The translations under genes and the position numbers were made by a program. Positions 20,117 to 28,747 of a DNA stretch of 64,000 bases are shown here, piece after piece. Source of the stretch: an uncultured Gammaproteobacteria bacterium. GTDB taxonomy: Bacteria > Pseudomonadota > Gammaproteobacteria > HK1. The stretch's first letter is position 1, and every line of letters begins with the position of its first letter. The notes beneath the pieces were generated by a model, which did not search any database, was not told where the DNA came from, and worked only from the letters and a program-made list of their open reading frames with translations. The stretch lies in NCBI GenBank assembly GCA_958295465.1, contig OY282353.1, forward strand, positions 2,223,001 through 2,287,000. The letters are read 5' to 3'.

Positions 20117-21211
20117 ATGAGACGCCGGCTCGCCTGGACTGCGCCCGTGAAGGCCGGACACAAGCTCCGGCCGGCGCCCGGCGGCGGGCCGGCCCCGGGA
20201 TCCGGTCAGGCCCCGGGGGCCGGGGCGAATGGAAGGACGCCGACCGGTTCGGTGTCGAGGCGGGGATCAACCGACCCGACAGCCGGGGTACCGGGTCCCG
20301 AACCGGAACGGGAATCCGGCCGGGACGCGCCGCGCCCGGCCCGCGCTCCGCGCCGCTTCCAGTCGCCCGCAGCGCTCGAATCGGCGATGCGCAGCGCCGC
20401 CTATATCGCCGGCGAGGGTCTGAGCACCGCGGCCTTTCTCGCGCTCGCGCTCGGCAAGCCGCTGCTGCTCGAAGGCGCACCCGGGGTGGGCAAGACCGAG
20501 GCCGGCAAGGCGCTCGCGGAGGTGCTCGACCGCGATCTCATCCGGCTCCAGTGCTACGAGGGGATGGATTCGTCCGCTGCGCTCTACGAGTGGAACTACC
20601 CTGCCCAGATGCTCGCGCTCCGGCGCGCCGGCGAGCGCGAGGTCGATCTGTACGACGAGGCGTTCCTGATCGAACGCCCGCTGCTCGCGGCGTTGCGCGC
20701 TCCGGCGCGCACCCTGCTGCTCATCGACGAAATCGATCGCTCGGACCACGAGTTCGAGGCGTTTCTCCTGGAGTTCCTGTCCGACTTCCAGATCTCGATC
20801 CCGGAGACCGGCACGCTGCGCGCCGCGGAGCCGCCGGTCGTGGTCCTCACCTCGAACCGCACCCGCGAGCTGCACGAGGCCCTGCGCCGGCGCTGCGTCT
20901 ACGACTGGATCGCCTGGCCCGAGCCCGAGAAGGAGATCGAGATCGTGGGGCTGCGCGCCCGCGACGTCGCCGAGCGTACCGCCCGCGCCGTGGTTGCCGC
21001 AGTCGGCGAGCTGCGCGGGATGCCGCTCGCGAAGCCGCCGGGGGTCGCGGAGGCGATCGACTGGGCGGAGGCGGCGGAGATGCTCGCGGCGTCCGGGACC
21101 CGGTGGCCCCTCGCCTTCCGCCGCGCGATCGGCACGGCGCTCAAGGACGAGGAAGACCTCGCCTTCGTCGCCGGGCAGCTCGACGGGGTGCTGGAACGTG
21201 CCGCGAAATGA
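20117..21211 (+). CDS. MoxR-family AAA ATPase (CoxD-like)
   Basis: A 364-residue AAA+ ATPase with Walker A GAPGVGKTEAGKAL at about residue 120, Walker B TLLLIDEIDRSD and sensor-1-like VVVLTSNRTRELHEALRRRC. CoxD-type MoxR proteins pair with a CoxE VWA protein to insert sulfur and copper or otherwise mature molybdenum hydroxylases. The first 75 residues are a Pro/Gly/Arg-rich extension unlike the family; the true start may be an internal codon nearer ARAPRRFQSP. It lies 22 bases after the molybdopterin gene. Confidence 0.9.
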   Translation: MRRRLAWTAPVKAGHKLRPAPGGGPAPGSGQAPGAGANGRTPTGSVSRRGSTDPTAGVPGPEPERESGRDAPRPARAPRRFQSPAALESAMRSAAYIAGEGLSTAAFLALALGKPLLLEGAPGVGKTEAGKALAEVLDRDLIRLQCYEGMDSSAALYEWNYPAQMLALRRAGEREVDLYDEAFLIERPLLAALRAPARTLLLIDEIDRSDHEFEAFLLEFLSDFQISIPETGTLRAAEPPVVVLTSNRTRELHEALRRRCVYDWIAWPEPEKEIEIVGLRARDVAERTARAVVAAVGELRGMPLAKPPGVAEAIDWAEAAEMLAASGTRWPLAFRRAIGTALKDEEDLAFVAGQLDGVLERAAK

Positions 21212-21365
21212 GGGGGAGGGCTTTGGGTAACGAGTGTTTTCCATCCTGCTCGTACGCGGTCCCGCTGAAGCTCGCCCTGGAACGCGGAGACGCGACGTTC
21301 GCATTGTCTCGATCCGTGGGCTGCTTCGACAAGCTCGGCGTGTTTTCATCCGGAAGCCCCATCCA

Positions 21366-21527
21366 GTCGTGGATCATGGTGATCTCGACGTCGATCCCGG
21401 CCGTGAGCCATGCCCTGTCCCCGGTCAGGGCGGGTAGTCCGGTGGATTTTGCGAGGGCAAGACATGCCCGATCTCCCAGCAACGGTCCGCCGGAACGAGT
21501 CGCGCGGTGCAACTCGGCCGAATTCAT
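21366..21527 (-). pseudogene. VapC-type PIN-domain toxin remnant
   Basis: A minus-strand frame reads MNSAELHRATRSGGPLLGDR then ACLALAKSTGLPALTGDRAW, the conserved C-terminal part of VapC ribonuclease toxins, including the LGDR and TxDRAW acidic positions. The N-terminal half with the first catalytic Asp is missing and no VapB antitoxin is seen, so this is a fragment. It sits between the CoxD- and CoxE-like genes, next to an AT-rich stretch at 21575-21625, consistent with insertion and decay. Confidence 0.65.
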
Positions 21528-21718
21528 GGGGAACCGCCCGTGGTGCTGTCCGCTCGGGGCCGCGAACCATAGGCAGTACATATCCAACTGTCGATAATGA
21601 TAACTTTTTGTTGTTTCACGGTATCGGCAGCCTCGATTCCCGGATGCTCTCCGCCGATGCCCGGCCGTGACGCGCCGCTGGCGCCCCGACCATGCCCGCC
21701 TGCCGATGGGGGAACGGG

Positions 21719-22921
21719 ATGAGCGGTCGAATGAACGACTCCCCGGCGATCCCGGCGGCTGCCCGCCATCTGGCGGCATTCCCTCCCTTTCTTCGCGATT
21801 TCGGCTTCACGGCGTCCCCGGAGCAGACGGTCGCCTTCCTCGCGGCAGTGGAGCTTCTCGGCCCGCGCGGCATCGGCGACGTGCGCCGAGCCGCGGTTGC
21901 GACACTCGCCCCTCCACGGGAGCGGGCGGGAGAGTTCGATGCCCTGTTCCGCGCCTGGTTCCACGGCGAGCTTGCGCCCGTTCCCCGTGAGAGCGAAGAC
22001 GAGACCGAGGTCCGGGTCCACGACGAGGGTGGCGCGGTCTACGAGGCGCCCGAGGCGCCCGACCTCGGCGCGTCGGGCCGGTCCGCGACCGCGACGGAGA
22101 TGCTCGGCGACCGGCGCTTCCAGGCCGACGCCGGGATGGCGCGCCTGCGCCGCTTCGCACGCGAGGCGCCCGCGGGCCTGCCGCGCCGGCGCGGCTTGCG
22201 CCGAATGCGCGCACGCAAGGGCGAGACCGTCGATCTGTCGCGCGCGCTCCGGGCCGCCGTGCGCCAGGGCGGCGACACGCCGGTGCTGCCGTGGCGCCGG
22301 CGCAAGCCTCGGCAGCGCCGGATCCTCCTGTTGATCGACGTGTCCGGCTCGATGAAGGACCACACCGAGTCGGCGCTGCGCTTCGCGCACGTGCTCCGCC
22401 ACGCGGCCGAGTGCATGGAGTGCTTCACCCTCGGCACCCGGCTCACCCGCGTCACCCGCGCGCTACGGCTGCGCAATCCGGATGCCGCACTCGCGAAGGC
22501 ATCCTCCCTCGTCCCCGACTGGGACGGCGGCACGCGCATCGGCGACGCTCTCCAGGCCTTCCTCTCCGTGCCCCGCTTCGCCGGCTGCGCGCGCGGTGCG
22601 GTCGTGGTGGTGCTTTCGGACGGACTCGAGCGCGGCAGCCCCGATACGATGATCGCCGCCGTCGGCCGTCTTTCCAGGCTGTCGTGGCGGGTGAGCTGGC
22701 TCACGCCGCTCGCGGCCGACCCCGCGTTCCGTCCCGAGACCATGGGCCTCGCCGCGATCGCCCCGTACCTCGACGACCTCGGGGACGGCGCCTCGCCGCA
22801 GGCGCTCTGCCGCCACATGCTGTCGATCGGCCAAGCTTCCGGCCGCGGCCGCAACCGTCAATCCCTTGCCCGTGAAGTCTCGAGCAAAGTGAAGAAGAAT
22901 GATCCGCCAGCCGGTTCCTGA
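21719..22921 (+). CDS. VWA-domain protein (CoxE-like)
   Basis: About 400 residues with a VWA_CoxE domain: QRRILLLIDVSGSMKDHTES (MIDAS DxSxS) at about residue 205, DWDGGTRIGDALQAF (MIDAS Thr region) and VVVVLSDGLERGSPD. It works with the MoxR protein in maturation of CoxL-type enzymes. The ATG at 21719 follows a GGGGAACGGG stretch; ATG 21731 is an alternative. Usually adjacent to coxD; here about 500 bases with a toxin remnant intervene, so expression may depend on read-through or its own promoter. Confidence 0.9.
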   Translation: MSGRMNDSPAIPAAARHLAAFPPFLRDFGFTASPEQTVAFLAAVELLGPRGIGDVRRAAVATLAPPRERAGEFDALFRAWFHGELAPVPRESEDETEVRVHDEGGAVYEAPEAPDLGASGRSATATEMLGDRRFQADAGMARLRRFAREAPAGLPRRRGLRRMRARKGETVDLSRALRAAVRQGGDTPVLPWRRRKPRQRRILLLIDVSGSMKDHTESALRFAHVLRHAAECMECFTLGTRLTRVTRALRLRNPDAALAKASSLVPDWDGGTRIGDALQAFLSVPRFAGCARGAVVVVLSDGLERGSPDTMIAAVGRLSRLSWRVSWLTPLAADPAFRPETMGLAAIAPYLDDLGDGASPQALCRHMLSIGQASGRGRNRQSLAREVSSKVKKNDPPAGS

Positions 22922-23013
22922 TTCGGGCGACGCAGGATCTTCCGGAAGCGGCGTGTCCCGCGTGGACACGGGCGTCCCGCCCGCTTTGCCATGTGGCGGG
23001 CCGGCGACCCGCT

Positions 23014-23116
23014 TGCGGGGGGACGACCGCGCTCCCAGGACGGCCTCTGCTCACAGTGAAGCGCCCATCCCGGAATGCATGCGGGGGGACGACCGCGCTC
23101 CCAGGACGGCCTCTGC
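23014..23116 (+). repeat. Pair of identical 36-base direct repeats
   Basis: 23015-23050 and 23081-23116 are identical over 36 bases (start GCGGGGGGACGACCGCGCTC), separated by 30 bases. One extra base upstream also matches. Geometry resembles a minimal CRISPR, but the repeat has no partial dyad typical of CRISPR, there are only two copies and no cas genes. More likely an intergenic interspersed repeat. The rest of 22922-23279 holds nothing recognised. Confidence 0.85.
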
Positions 23117-23279
23117 GCGTACAGCCGCGTAGACACGGGCTGATACCGGGCGGGCTCCGGGATCTGTTTCCCTTCTCCCGGCTGCGATAGTGTTCGTGCG
23201 GGTGAGGCCGGATCTTGCGGCTGTGTCCGCTGGCGGCGGATTTGGACGTGCGGAGCCGGTATCACGGTTGGAGGACGTC

Positions 23280-23315
23280 ATGGCCATCGACATCGGCGCG
23301 GGGAGGTTGGGATAG
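23280..23315 (+). CDS. Possible 11-codon leader ORF
   Basis: ATG 23280 has a GGAGG ribosome site ending 5 bases upstream and encodes MAIDIGAGRLG. Its TAG stop directly abuts the ATG of the next gene at 23316, and its 3' half carries that gene's GGGGAGG ribosome site. Such abutting could couple translation. No homology is recognised; it could be chance. Confidence 0.3.
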   Translation: MAIDIGAGRLG

Positions 23316-24083
23316 ATGGATCCCACGGCTCAACTCATCGCGGTGGCGATCAGCATCATCGCCGCCTTCGGCGCGTTCGGGGCCTGGATCGTCCGGCATA
23401 TGGACCGGCGTTTCGCCGAGGCCAAGGCCGATACCCAACGACAGTTCGCCGAGGCCAAGGCCGATACCCAACGGCAGTTCGACGAGGCCAAGGCCGATAC
23501 TCAGCGGCAGTTCGCCGAGGCCAAGGCCGATACTCAGCGGCAGCTCGGCGAGGCCAAGGCCGATACCCAACGGCAGCTCGGCGAGGCCAAGGCCGATACT
23601 CAGCGGCAGTTCGCCGAGGCCAAGGTCGACACCCAACGACAGTTCGGCGAAATGCAGCGGCAGTTCGACGAACTCAGAGCCGACATGCAACGGGGGTTCG
23701 ATCAGGCACGTGAAGACCGTCTTCGCCTGGAAAGGAAGATGGAGGACAAATTCGACGCGCAGGGGGATCAGATCGCCAATCTCCGCCAGGACATCGGACG
23801 GCTACAGGGGATCGTCGAACGGACCTACCAGCCGAGACGCTTTACCGTGCTGCCTGCTCAGCAGGAGGTGGGTGCAGGCGATGAAGTCCGTGAACCCCGG
23901 ATGGGCTACGACGCCGGGTACGGGGGCGAAGACCTCGGGCACGGCAGGGAGGGTTCCGAATACGCCGGCGAAGCGTCTGAGCACGGCAGTGAAGGCTCTC
24001 GGCACGGCAGCGAAGATTCCGAATACGGTGACGAAGACTCCCGGCACGACAGCCAAAACGTCGGGCGAGACGACGAATCCTGA
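23316..24083 (+). CDS. Membrane-anchored coiled-coil repeat protein
   Basis: A 255-residue protein of unknown function. Residues 5-26 form a hydrophobic anchor. Residues 33-109 are seven perfect 11-residue repeats of the form FAEAKADTQRQ with small variations (LGEAKADTQRQ, FDEAKADTQRQ), then degenerate units to about 150. After a linker (QGDQIANLRQDIGRLQGIVE) the C-terminus from about residue 210 is an acidic Ser/Gly/His/Tyr-rich tail with roughly 7-residue repeats (SEYAGEA, SEHGSEG, SRHGSED). The layout suggests a membrane-tethered rod with a disordered tail. A GGGGAGG ribosome site supports the start. Confidence 0.75.
   Translation: MDPTAQLIAVAISIIAAFGAFGAWIVRHMDRRFAEAKADTQRQFAEAKADTQRQFDEAKADTQRQFAEAKADTQRQLGEAKADTQRQLGEAKADTQRQFAEAKVDTQRQFGEMQRQFDELRADMQRGFDQAREDRLRLERKMEDKFDAQGDQIANLRQDIGRLQGIVERTYQPRRFTVLPAQQEVGAGDEVREPRMGYDAGYGGEDLGHGREGSEYAGEASEHGSEGSRHGSEDSEYGDEDSRHDSQNVGRDDES
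23412..23642 (+). repeat. Seven tandem 33-bp repeats (11 residues)
   Basis: Seven near-identical 33-base units encode FAEAKADTQRQ-type hendecads. Nucleotide identity between units is high, including synonymous positions (ACTCAG against ACCCAA), so expansion is recent and copy number is likely to vary among strains. Confidence 0.9.
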
Positions 24084-24550
24084 ACCCCCTGAGCGGCGCT
24101 CCGTTCAAGGGCGCCCTGTTTGCGGATACACCGGCCTCATCCGTGTACTCGGATGCAAAGCCGGCCCGGCGCTCCCGATGCCCCGGCGGCATCTCGCGTT
24201 TGCCCGGATTCAATCGCATGGCACCCATCCGTGGTCGCCCGCATTCAAAGCCGGCTCGGAGCCGGGCCATGCGGAGCCGAGGTAGCCGGCTCGGGGAGAG
24301 GCAATCGAGACACCGCCCGGTGGGATATGCTCGCGAAACCGGACGCGGTAGCGGGTGAGTGGCAGCATGGGCCGGGGGGTGTTCGCGGTATCGGCGGTGT
24401 CGCTCACGGACAGATGCTCCCGGAAGGTATGCCAAGCTGCATCCGATGCCCCGGCGGTGCCCGGAAGTATGGCGCGGCAGCGCGGATCATAGCCCCGGCG
24501 CGGGGCCGGGACGGTTCGTGGCAAGGCTGCCGGAGAGGGAGGACGCGATC
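24084..24550. other. Intergenic region before the PhnD-like gene
   Basis: About 470 bases without a convincing gene. It contains short internal repeats such as AAAGCCGGC (near 24159 and 24246) and GATGCCCCGGCGG (near 24178 and 24447), a sign of repetitive intergenic DNA. A GGAGG ribosome site ends the region ahead of ATG 24551. Confidence 0.4.
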
Positions 24551-25354
24551 ATGCGCGCAAGCCTGCCGATGTACGACCTGCCCGAGGTGCGGGACCACAC
24601 GGACCGGCTCTGGACGGCCATCGCGGAGGAGCTGCACGGTCTCGGGGTGGCGGACGTGCCGGACATGCTCGAGCGCCCGGCCGATCATCATGACGCCTGG
24701 CGTCCCCCCGGCCTGCTGCTCTCGCAATCGTGCGGCTATCCCGTCGCCACCGCCTTGCGCGACGTGGTCCGAGTGGTCGCGACGCCGCACTATGCGGCGA
24801 TCGGCTGCGACGGTCCGCGGTACCGCAGCGCCGTCGTGGTGCGCGCGTCGAGCCGCGCCGCCTCCCTCGACGACCTGCGTGGCACGGTGTGTGCGTTCAA
24901 CGCCGGCGACTCCCACTCCGGATACAACGCGCTCCGGGCGGCGGTCGCGCCGATCGCGAATGGCCGCCCTTTCTTCTCGACGACGATCGGGACCGGCGCC
25001 CACGCCGCGAGCATCGCCGTGGTCCGCGACCGGCGTGCCGACGTCTGTGCGGTCGACTGCGTGACGTGGGCGCTGCTCTCCCGCTACCGCCCGTCGTCGC
25101 TGTCCGGGCTCGCGGTGCTGGCGCATACCGAGCCGGCGCCGGGGCTGCCGTTCGTCACCGCCGGAGACTGCTCCGATGCCGCCGTCGAGACGATCCGCAA
25201 CGCACTCGACCGGGCCTTCTCCCGACCGGACCTCGCCGATACGCGGGCCGCGCTGCTCATCGGCGGGCTCTCGGTCTCCACCCTCGATACGTACGTGCCG
25301 TTGCTGGAGATGGAGCGGGCGGCGGTGGCCCTGGGGTATCCGGACCTGGAGTAA
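24551..25354 (+). CDS. PhnD-like periplasmic-binding-fold protein
   Basis: A 267-residue protein of the phosphate/phosphonate-binding PhnD group: LLLSQSCGYPVATAL, RYRSAVVVRASSRAASLDDL, VCAFNAGDSHSGYNALRAAV and ADVCAVDCVTWALLSRYRP are characteristic. No signal peptide is visible from ATG 24551 and no ABC permease or ATPase is adjacent, so it may be a stand-alone cytoplasmic binding protein or have lost its leader. Upstream open frame to 24359 does not supply a convincing signal sequence. The ligand is unknown. Confidence 0.8.
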   Translation: MRASLPMYDLPEVRDHTDRLWTAIAEELHGLGVADVPDMLERPADHHDAWRPPGLLLSQSCGYPVATALRDVVRVVATPHYAAIGCDGPRYRSAVVVRASSRAASLDDLRGTVCAFNAGDSHSGYNALRAAVAPIANGRPFFSTTIGTGAHAASIAVVRDRRADVCAVDCVTWALLSRYRPSSLSGLAVLAHTEPAPGLPFVTAGDCSDAAVETIRNALDRAFSRPDLADTRAALLIGGLSVSTLDTYVPLLEMERAAVALGYPDLE

Positions 25355-25448
25355 ACGGCGGCCGGCGGGACGCGAGGCGCCGAATCTCCACGAGGAGCGA
25401 ATCGCGGTGCATCCGCTCGGCGAAGTGAACGGCGGCCGGCGGGATGCG
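25354..25448 (+). repeat. Short direct repeat after the PhnD-like gene
   Basis: 25354-25374 and 25428-25448 share 20 of 21 bases (AACGGCGGCCGGCGGGA then CGCG or TGCG), offset 74. The first copy overlaps the stop of the PhnD-like gene, a geometry like the larger junction duplications in this window. Confidence 0.6.
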
Positions 25449-25850
25449 GTGCGCCGTGGTTCGCGGTTCGGGCGCCGTCGTCATGCCGGCGCGTCCGGGC
25501 ATGATTGGTGCGCAAGGCAGCTCGCCGCCCGCGGGTGCAACGATGCTATCGTGCGGCGCCGCCCACGGCGGGGGCGAACCCTCCGGTTCGCCGCGCGCGA
25601 ACCCGCCCCCACCGGAGGATCGAACCCTGTATCCGCCATCGAAGTCCTGTTTCTCTCCAAAGAAGACGTCGATTCCCTCGATCCGAGCCTCGATGACATG
25701 CCCGCCGCCGGTCGAGATGGGCCTGGATGCCCACGGGCGCAAGATTCACGCATCCGCGGGAGTGACGGCAGGTACGCGCGAGGATGACGGCGGACGGGCG
25801 CGGGGTCCGGAGCCGCGGGAGCTGCCGGGAATGGACATCGACTTCCGAAC
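25449..25850. other. Leader region of hutH
   Basis: About 400 bases without a recognisable gene. Around 25745-25770 is a CATCCGCGGGAGTGACGG stretch resembling the CCGCGGGATGG arm at 39921. No promoter pair or Hut operator could be assigned with confidence. Confidence 0.35.
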
Positions 25851-27500
25851 GTGAGTATCGAAACGACTCGTATCGCGCCGGCCCCCGTCGTCATCGACGG
25901 CGCGTCGCTCGGGCTCGAACAGTTCGATGCGGTGGCGCGTCGTGGCGCATCGTGCGTGCTCGCGGAGTCTGCGCGGGCGAAGGTCGAAGCGGCGCGGGAC
26001 GCGGTGCACCGCATCCTCGATGCCGGCGGCGCGGTGTACGGAGTGAACACCGGATTCGGGGACCTCGCCCGTGTTCGCATCGCCTCGGATCGGATTGCCA
26101 CGCTCCAGCAGCGGCTGATCCTGAGTCACGCCTCGGGGCTCGGTGAACCGCTCGACGACGAGACGGTACGCGGGATGTTGCTGCTGCGCGCCAGCACCCT
26201 CGCCCGCGGGCATTCCGGGGTGCGCCCGCAAATCATCGAGGCGCTGATCGCCCTCCTCGACGCCGATGTGCTGCCGGCGGTGCCGAGCCGCGGATCGGTG
26301 GGCGCGAGCGGGGATCTGGCGCCGCTCGCCCATCTTGCGCTGCCTCTCCTCGGGCGCGGGCGAGTCCGGATCGGCGGCGAGGTCGTCCCGGGCGCCGAGG
26401 GACTGCGCCGGGCCGGGCTCGCTTCCCTGGAACTCGGCCCGAAGGAAGGGCTCGCCCTCATCAACGGCACACAGGCGATGACCTCGCTGCTCGCGCTGTC
26501 GTGCCTGGATGCGCGCCGTCTCGTGCGGACCGCGGACCTCGCCGCCGCGCTCTCGACCGATGCGTTGCGCGGCACCGACACCGCGTTCGACCCACGGCTG
26601 CACGCGCTGCGCGGGTACCGGGGCCAGCGCGCCTCGGCCGCGAACCTGTGGTCGCTGATGCGCGGATCCGTGATCCGGGAATCCCACCGCGCGGGCGACG
26701 TACGGGTGCAGGACCCGTACAGCATCCGTTGCGCGCCCCAGGTGCACGGCGCGGTGCGCGACGTGCTCGACGACGTCGAGGCGAAGGTCGTCATCGAAAT
26801 GAACGCGGTCACCGACAACCCCCTCGTCTTCCCCGGCGGCGGCGCCCTCTCGGGCGAGGGCTTTCACGCCGGAGCCGGTGTCGAGCGGGAACCGGCCCAT
26901 ACCCAGGACCAGGGCCAGGATCGGGACCGGTACTTCCCCGACGATGCAGCGATCCTCTCCGGCGGCAACTTCCACGGCCAGCCCATGGCGTTCGCGGCCG
27001 ACTTTCTCGCCATCGCCCTCGCCGAGCTGGCCTCGATCAGCGAGCGGCGCATCGAGAAGCTCACGAACACGGCGTTCTCCGGGCTGCCGCCCTTTCTCGC
27101 GCGCGACGCCGGGCTCGACTCCGGCTTCATGATGGCGCAGGTGACGGCAGCGGCGCTGGTGGCCGAGAACAAGGTGTCGTGCCACCCCGCCTCGATCGAT
27201 TCGATCCCGACCTCGGCGGACAAGGAGGACCACGTCTCGATGGGCATGGGGGCGGCGCTCAAGCTGCGCTCGGTGGTCGCGAACGTACGCCGGGTGCTCG
27301 CGATCGAGTTGGTCGCCGCCGCGCAGGGGATCGAGTTGCTGCGTCCGTTGCGTTCGAGCGGGAAGCTGGAGACGGTGTACCGAATGGTCCGCGAGCGGGT
27401 CGCGTTCCGGGAGGACGACGACCGGGAGATGGCCGTCGACCTCGAAGGGGGCCTCGCGCTCCTCGACGATCTGGCTCCGGTGCTCGACGCCCTGGAGTGA
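25851..27500 (+). CDS. hutH: Histidine ammonia-lyase
   Basis: HutH deaminates histidine to urocanate, the first step of histidine use. The MIO cofactor triad Ala-Ser-Gly is in SVGASGDLAPLAHLALPL at about residues 149-151; other hallmarks are YGVNTGFGDLA, QDPYSIRCAPQVHG, NAVTDNPLVF and SADKEDHVSMG. At 549 residues it is about 35-40 longer than the usual 500-515, because the segment starting FP at residue 327 is repeated at residue 362. GTG start at 25851. No hutU, hutI or hutC is adjacent, so the substrate could be another aromatic amino acid, though histidase is best supported. Confidence 0.9.
   Translation: MSIETTRIAPAPVVIDGASLGLEQFDAVARRGASCVLAESARAKVEAARDAVHRILDAGGAVYGVNTGFGDLARVRIASDRIATLQQRLILSHASGLGEPLDDETVRGMLLLRASTLARGHSGVRPQIIEALIALLDADVLPAVPSRGSVGASGDLAPLAHLALPLLGRGRVRIGGEVVPGAEGLRRAGLASLELGPKEGLALINGTQAMTSLLALSCLDARRLVRTADLAAALSTDALRGTDTAFDPRLHALRGYRGQRASAANLWSLMRGSVIRESHRAGDVRVQDPYSIRCAPQVHGAVRDVLDDVEAKVVIEMNAVTDNPLVFPGGGALSGEGFHAGAGVEREPAHTQDQGQDRDRYFPDDAAILSGGNFHGQPMAFAADFLAIALAELASISERRIEKLTNTAFSGLPPFLARDAGLDSGFMMAQVTAAALVAENKVSCHPASIDSIPTSADKEDHVSMGMGAALKLRSVVANVRRVLAIELVAAAQGIELLRPLRSSGKLETVYRMVRERVAFREDDDREMAVDLEGGLALLDDLAPVLDALE
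26829..27000 (+). repeat. In-frame 105-bp tandem duplication inside hutH
   Basis: The protein reads FPGGGALSGEGFHAG at residues 327-341 and FPDDAAILSGGNFHGQ at 362-377. The second matches the ordinary family sequence; the first looks like a diverged copy, offset 35 codons. The insert between carries an acidic/Gln-rich linker (AHTQDQGQDRDRY). Reading frame is preserved. Confidence 0.6.
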
Positions 27501-27593
27501 GGGGGCGCCGGCGTGGAGGCCGGCGGCGCCCGGCGCTCCACGCCACCCGGCGGCGGTGCGAGGGAAAGCCGGGGGGGCTCACGGCCCGCCGGC

Positions 27594-28601
27594 TCACGCC
27601 TCCAGCACGATCTTCCCGACGTGCTCGCTGCTCTCCATCAGCCGGTGCGCATCGGCCGCGCCGGAGAGCGGAAACCGCGAGTGCACGATCGGCTTCACCG
27701 TACCCGCTTCGAGCAACGGCCATACCTTCGCTTCCAGGGCGCGCGCGATGACCGCCTTCTGCTCGACGGTGCGGGGGCGCAACGTGGACCCGGTCACCGT
27801 CAGCCGGTTGAGCATGATGGGGAGCACGTTGAACTGCTCGACCTTCGGCCCGTGCTGCACCGCGATGATCACCAGCCGGCCCTCGGTGGCCAGGCACTTC
27901 AGGTTCCGCGCCACGTAGTCGCCGGCCACCATGTCCAGCACCACGTCCACGCCACGCCCGCCGGTGAGCGCGCCGATGCGTTCGACGAAGTCCTCGTCGC
28001 GGTAGCGGATGGCGGCGTCGGCCCCGAGCGCGAGGCAGGCATCGCACTTCGCCCGCGAGCCCGCGGTGACGTAGACGGTGGCGCCGAACGCTCTGGCGAG
28101 CTGGATCGCGGTGGTGCCGATGCCGCTCGATCCCCCGTGCACCAGGATCGACTCTCCTTCGGCGAGGCGGGCGCGGTCGAAGACGTTGGTCCAGACCGTG
28201 AAGAAGGTCTCGGGCAGGGCCGCGGCCTCGGCGGCGTCGAATCCACCGGGGACAGGCAGGCAGAGCGGTGCGGGCGCGGCGCAGTACTCGGCATACCCCC
28301 CGCCGGTGACCAGTGCGCATACGCGGGAGCCGATCGCCGGCGCCTCGACGCCCTCGCCATGCGCGACGACGGTGCCGGCGATTTCGAGCCCGGGAATGTC
28401 CGACGCGCCGGGCGGCGGCGGGTAGAGCCCCCGGCGCTGCATCACGTCGGGGCGGTTCACCCCCGCCGCCTCGACCGCGACGAGCACCTCGCCGGAGGCG
28501 GGCCGCGGCGCCTCGCGCTCGACGGGGACCAGCACATCGGGGCCACCGGGTCCGGTGATCTCGATCGCAGTCATGCGCGAAGGGATGCTCGATGTGCTCA
28601 T
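27594..28601 (-). CDS. NAD(P)H:quinone oxidoreductase, PIG3 type
   Basis: A 335-residue zinc-independent member of the medium-chain dehydrogenase superfamily. MTAIEITGPGGPDVL, AGVNRPDVMQRRGLYPPPPG, IPGLEIAGTVVAHGEG and ILVHGGSSGIGTTAIQLARA (NADPH-binding Rossmann motif) identify the PIG3/QorA-like group that reduces quinones by one or two electrons. ATG 28601 with an AAGGAAG ribosome site is chosen; the frame continues upstream without homology. Convergent with hutH, so the two share a 93-base terminator interval. Confidence 0.9.
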   Translation of the reverse strand: MSTSSIPSRMTAIEITGPGGPDVLVPVEREAPRPASGEVLVAVEAAGVNRPDVMQRRGLYPPPPGASDIPGLEIAGTVVAHGEGVEAPAIGSRVCALVTGGGYAEYCAAPAPLCLPVPGGFDAAEAAALPETFFTVWTNVFDRARLAEGESILVHGGSSGIGTTAIQLARAFGATVYVTAGSRAKCDACLALGADAAIRYRDEDFVERIGALTGGRGVDVVLDMVAGDYVARNLKCLATEGRLVIIAVQHGPKVEQFNVLPIMLNRLTVTGSTLRPRTVEQKAVIARALEAKVWPLLEAGTVKPIVHSRFPLSGAADAHRLMESSEHVGKIVLEA

Positions 28602-28747
28602 GGCCGGTTCTTCCTTCTTGATCGTATGAGTCGGGTCCGTCGTTGCGGATCGGGTTCGGGCTTCCGGTTCCAACCGGATGAGGTCAAGAGATGCATCCTC
28701 GATTCCGACAACGAACTCATCTTCCTGCGGTCCCAGGGCATCCGCGG

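Noticed and set aside
23014..23116. Minimal CRISPR array (36-base repeats, 30-base spacer)
   Set aside because: Only two repeats, no CRISPR-like repeat ends and no cas genes in the window.
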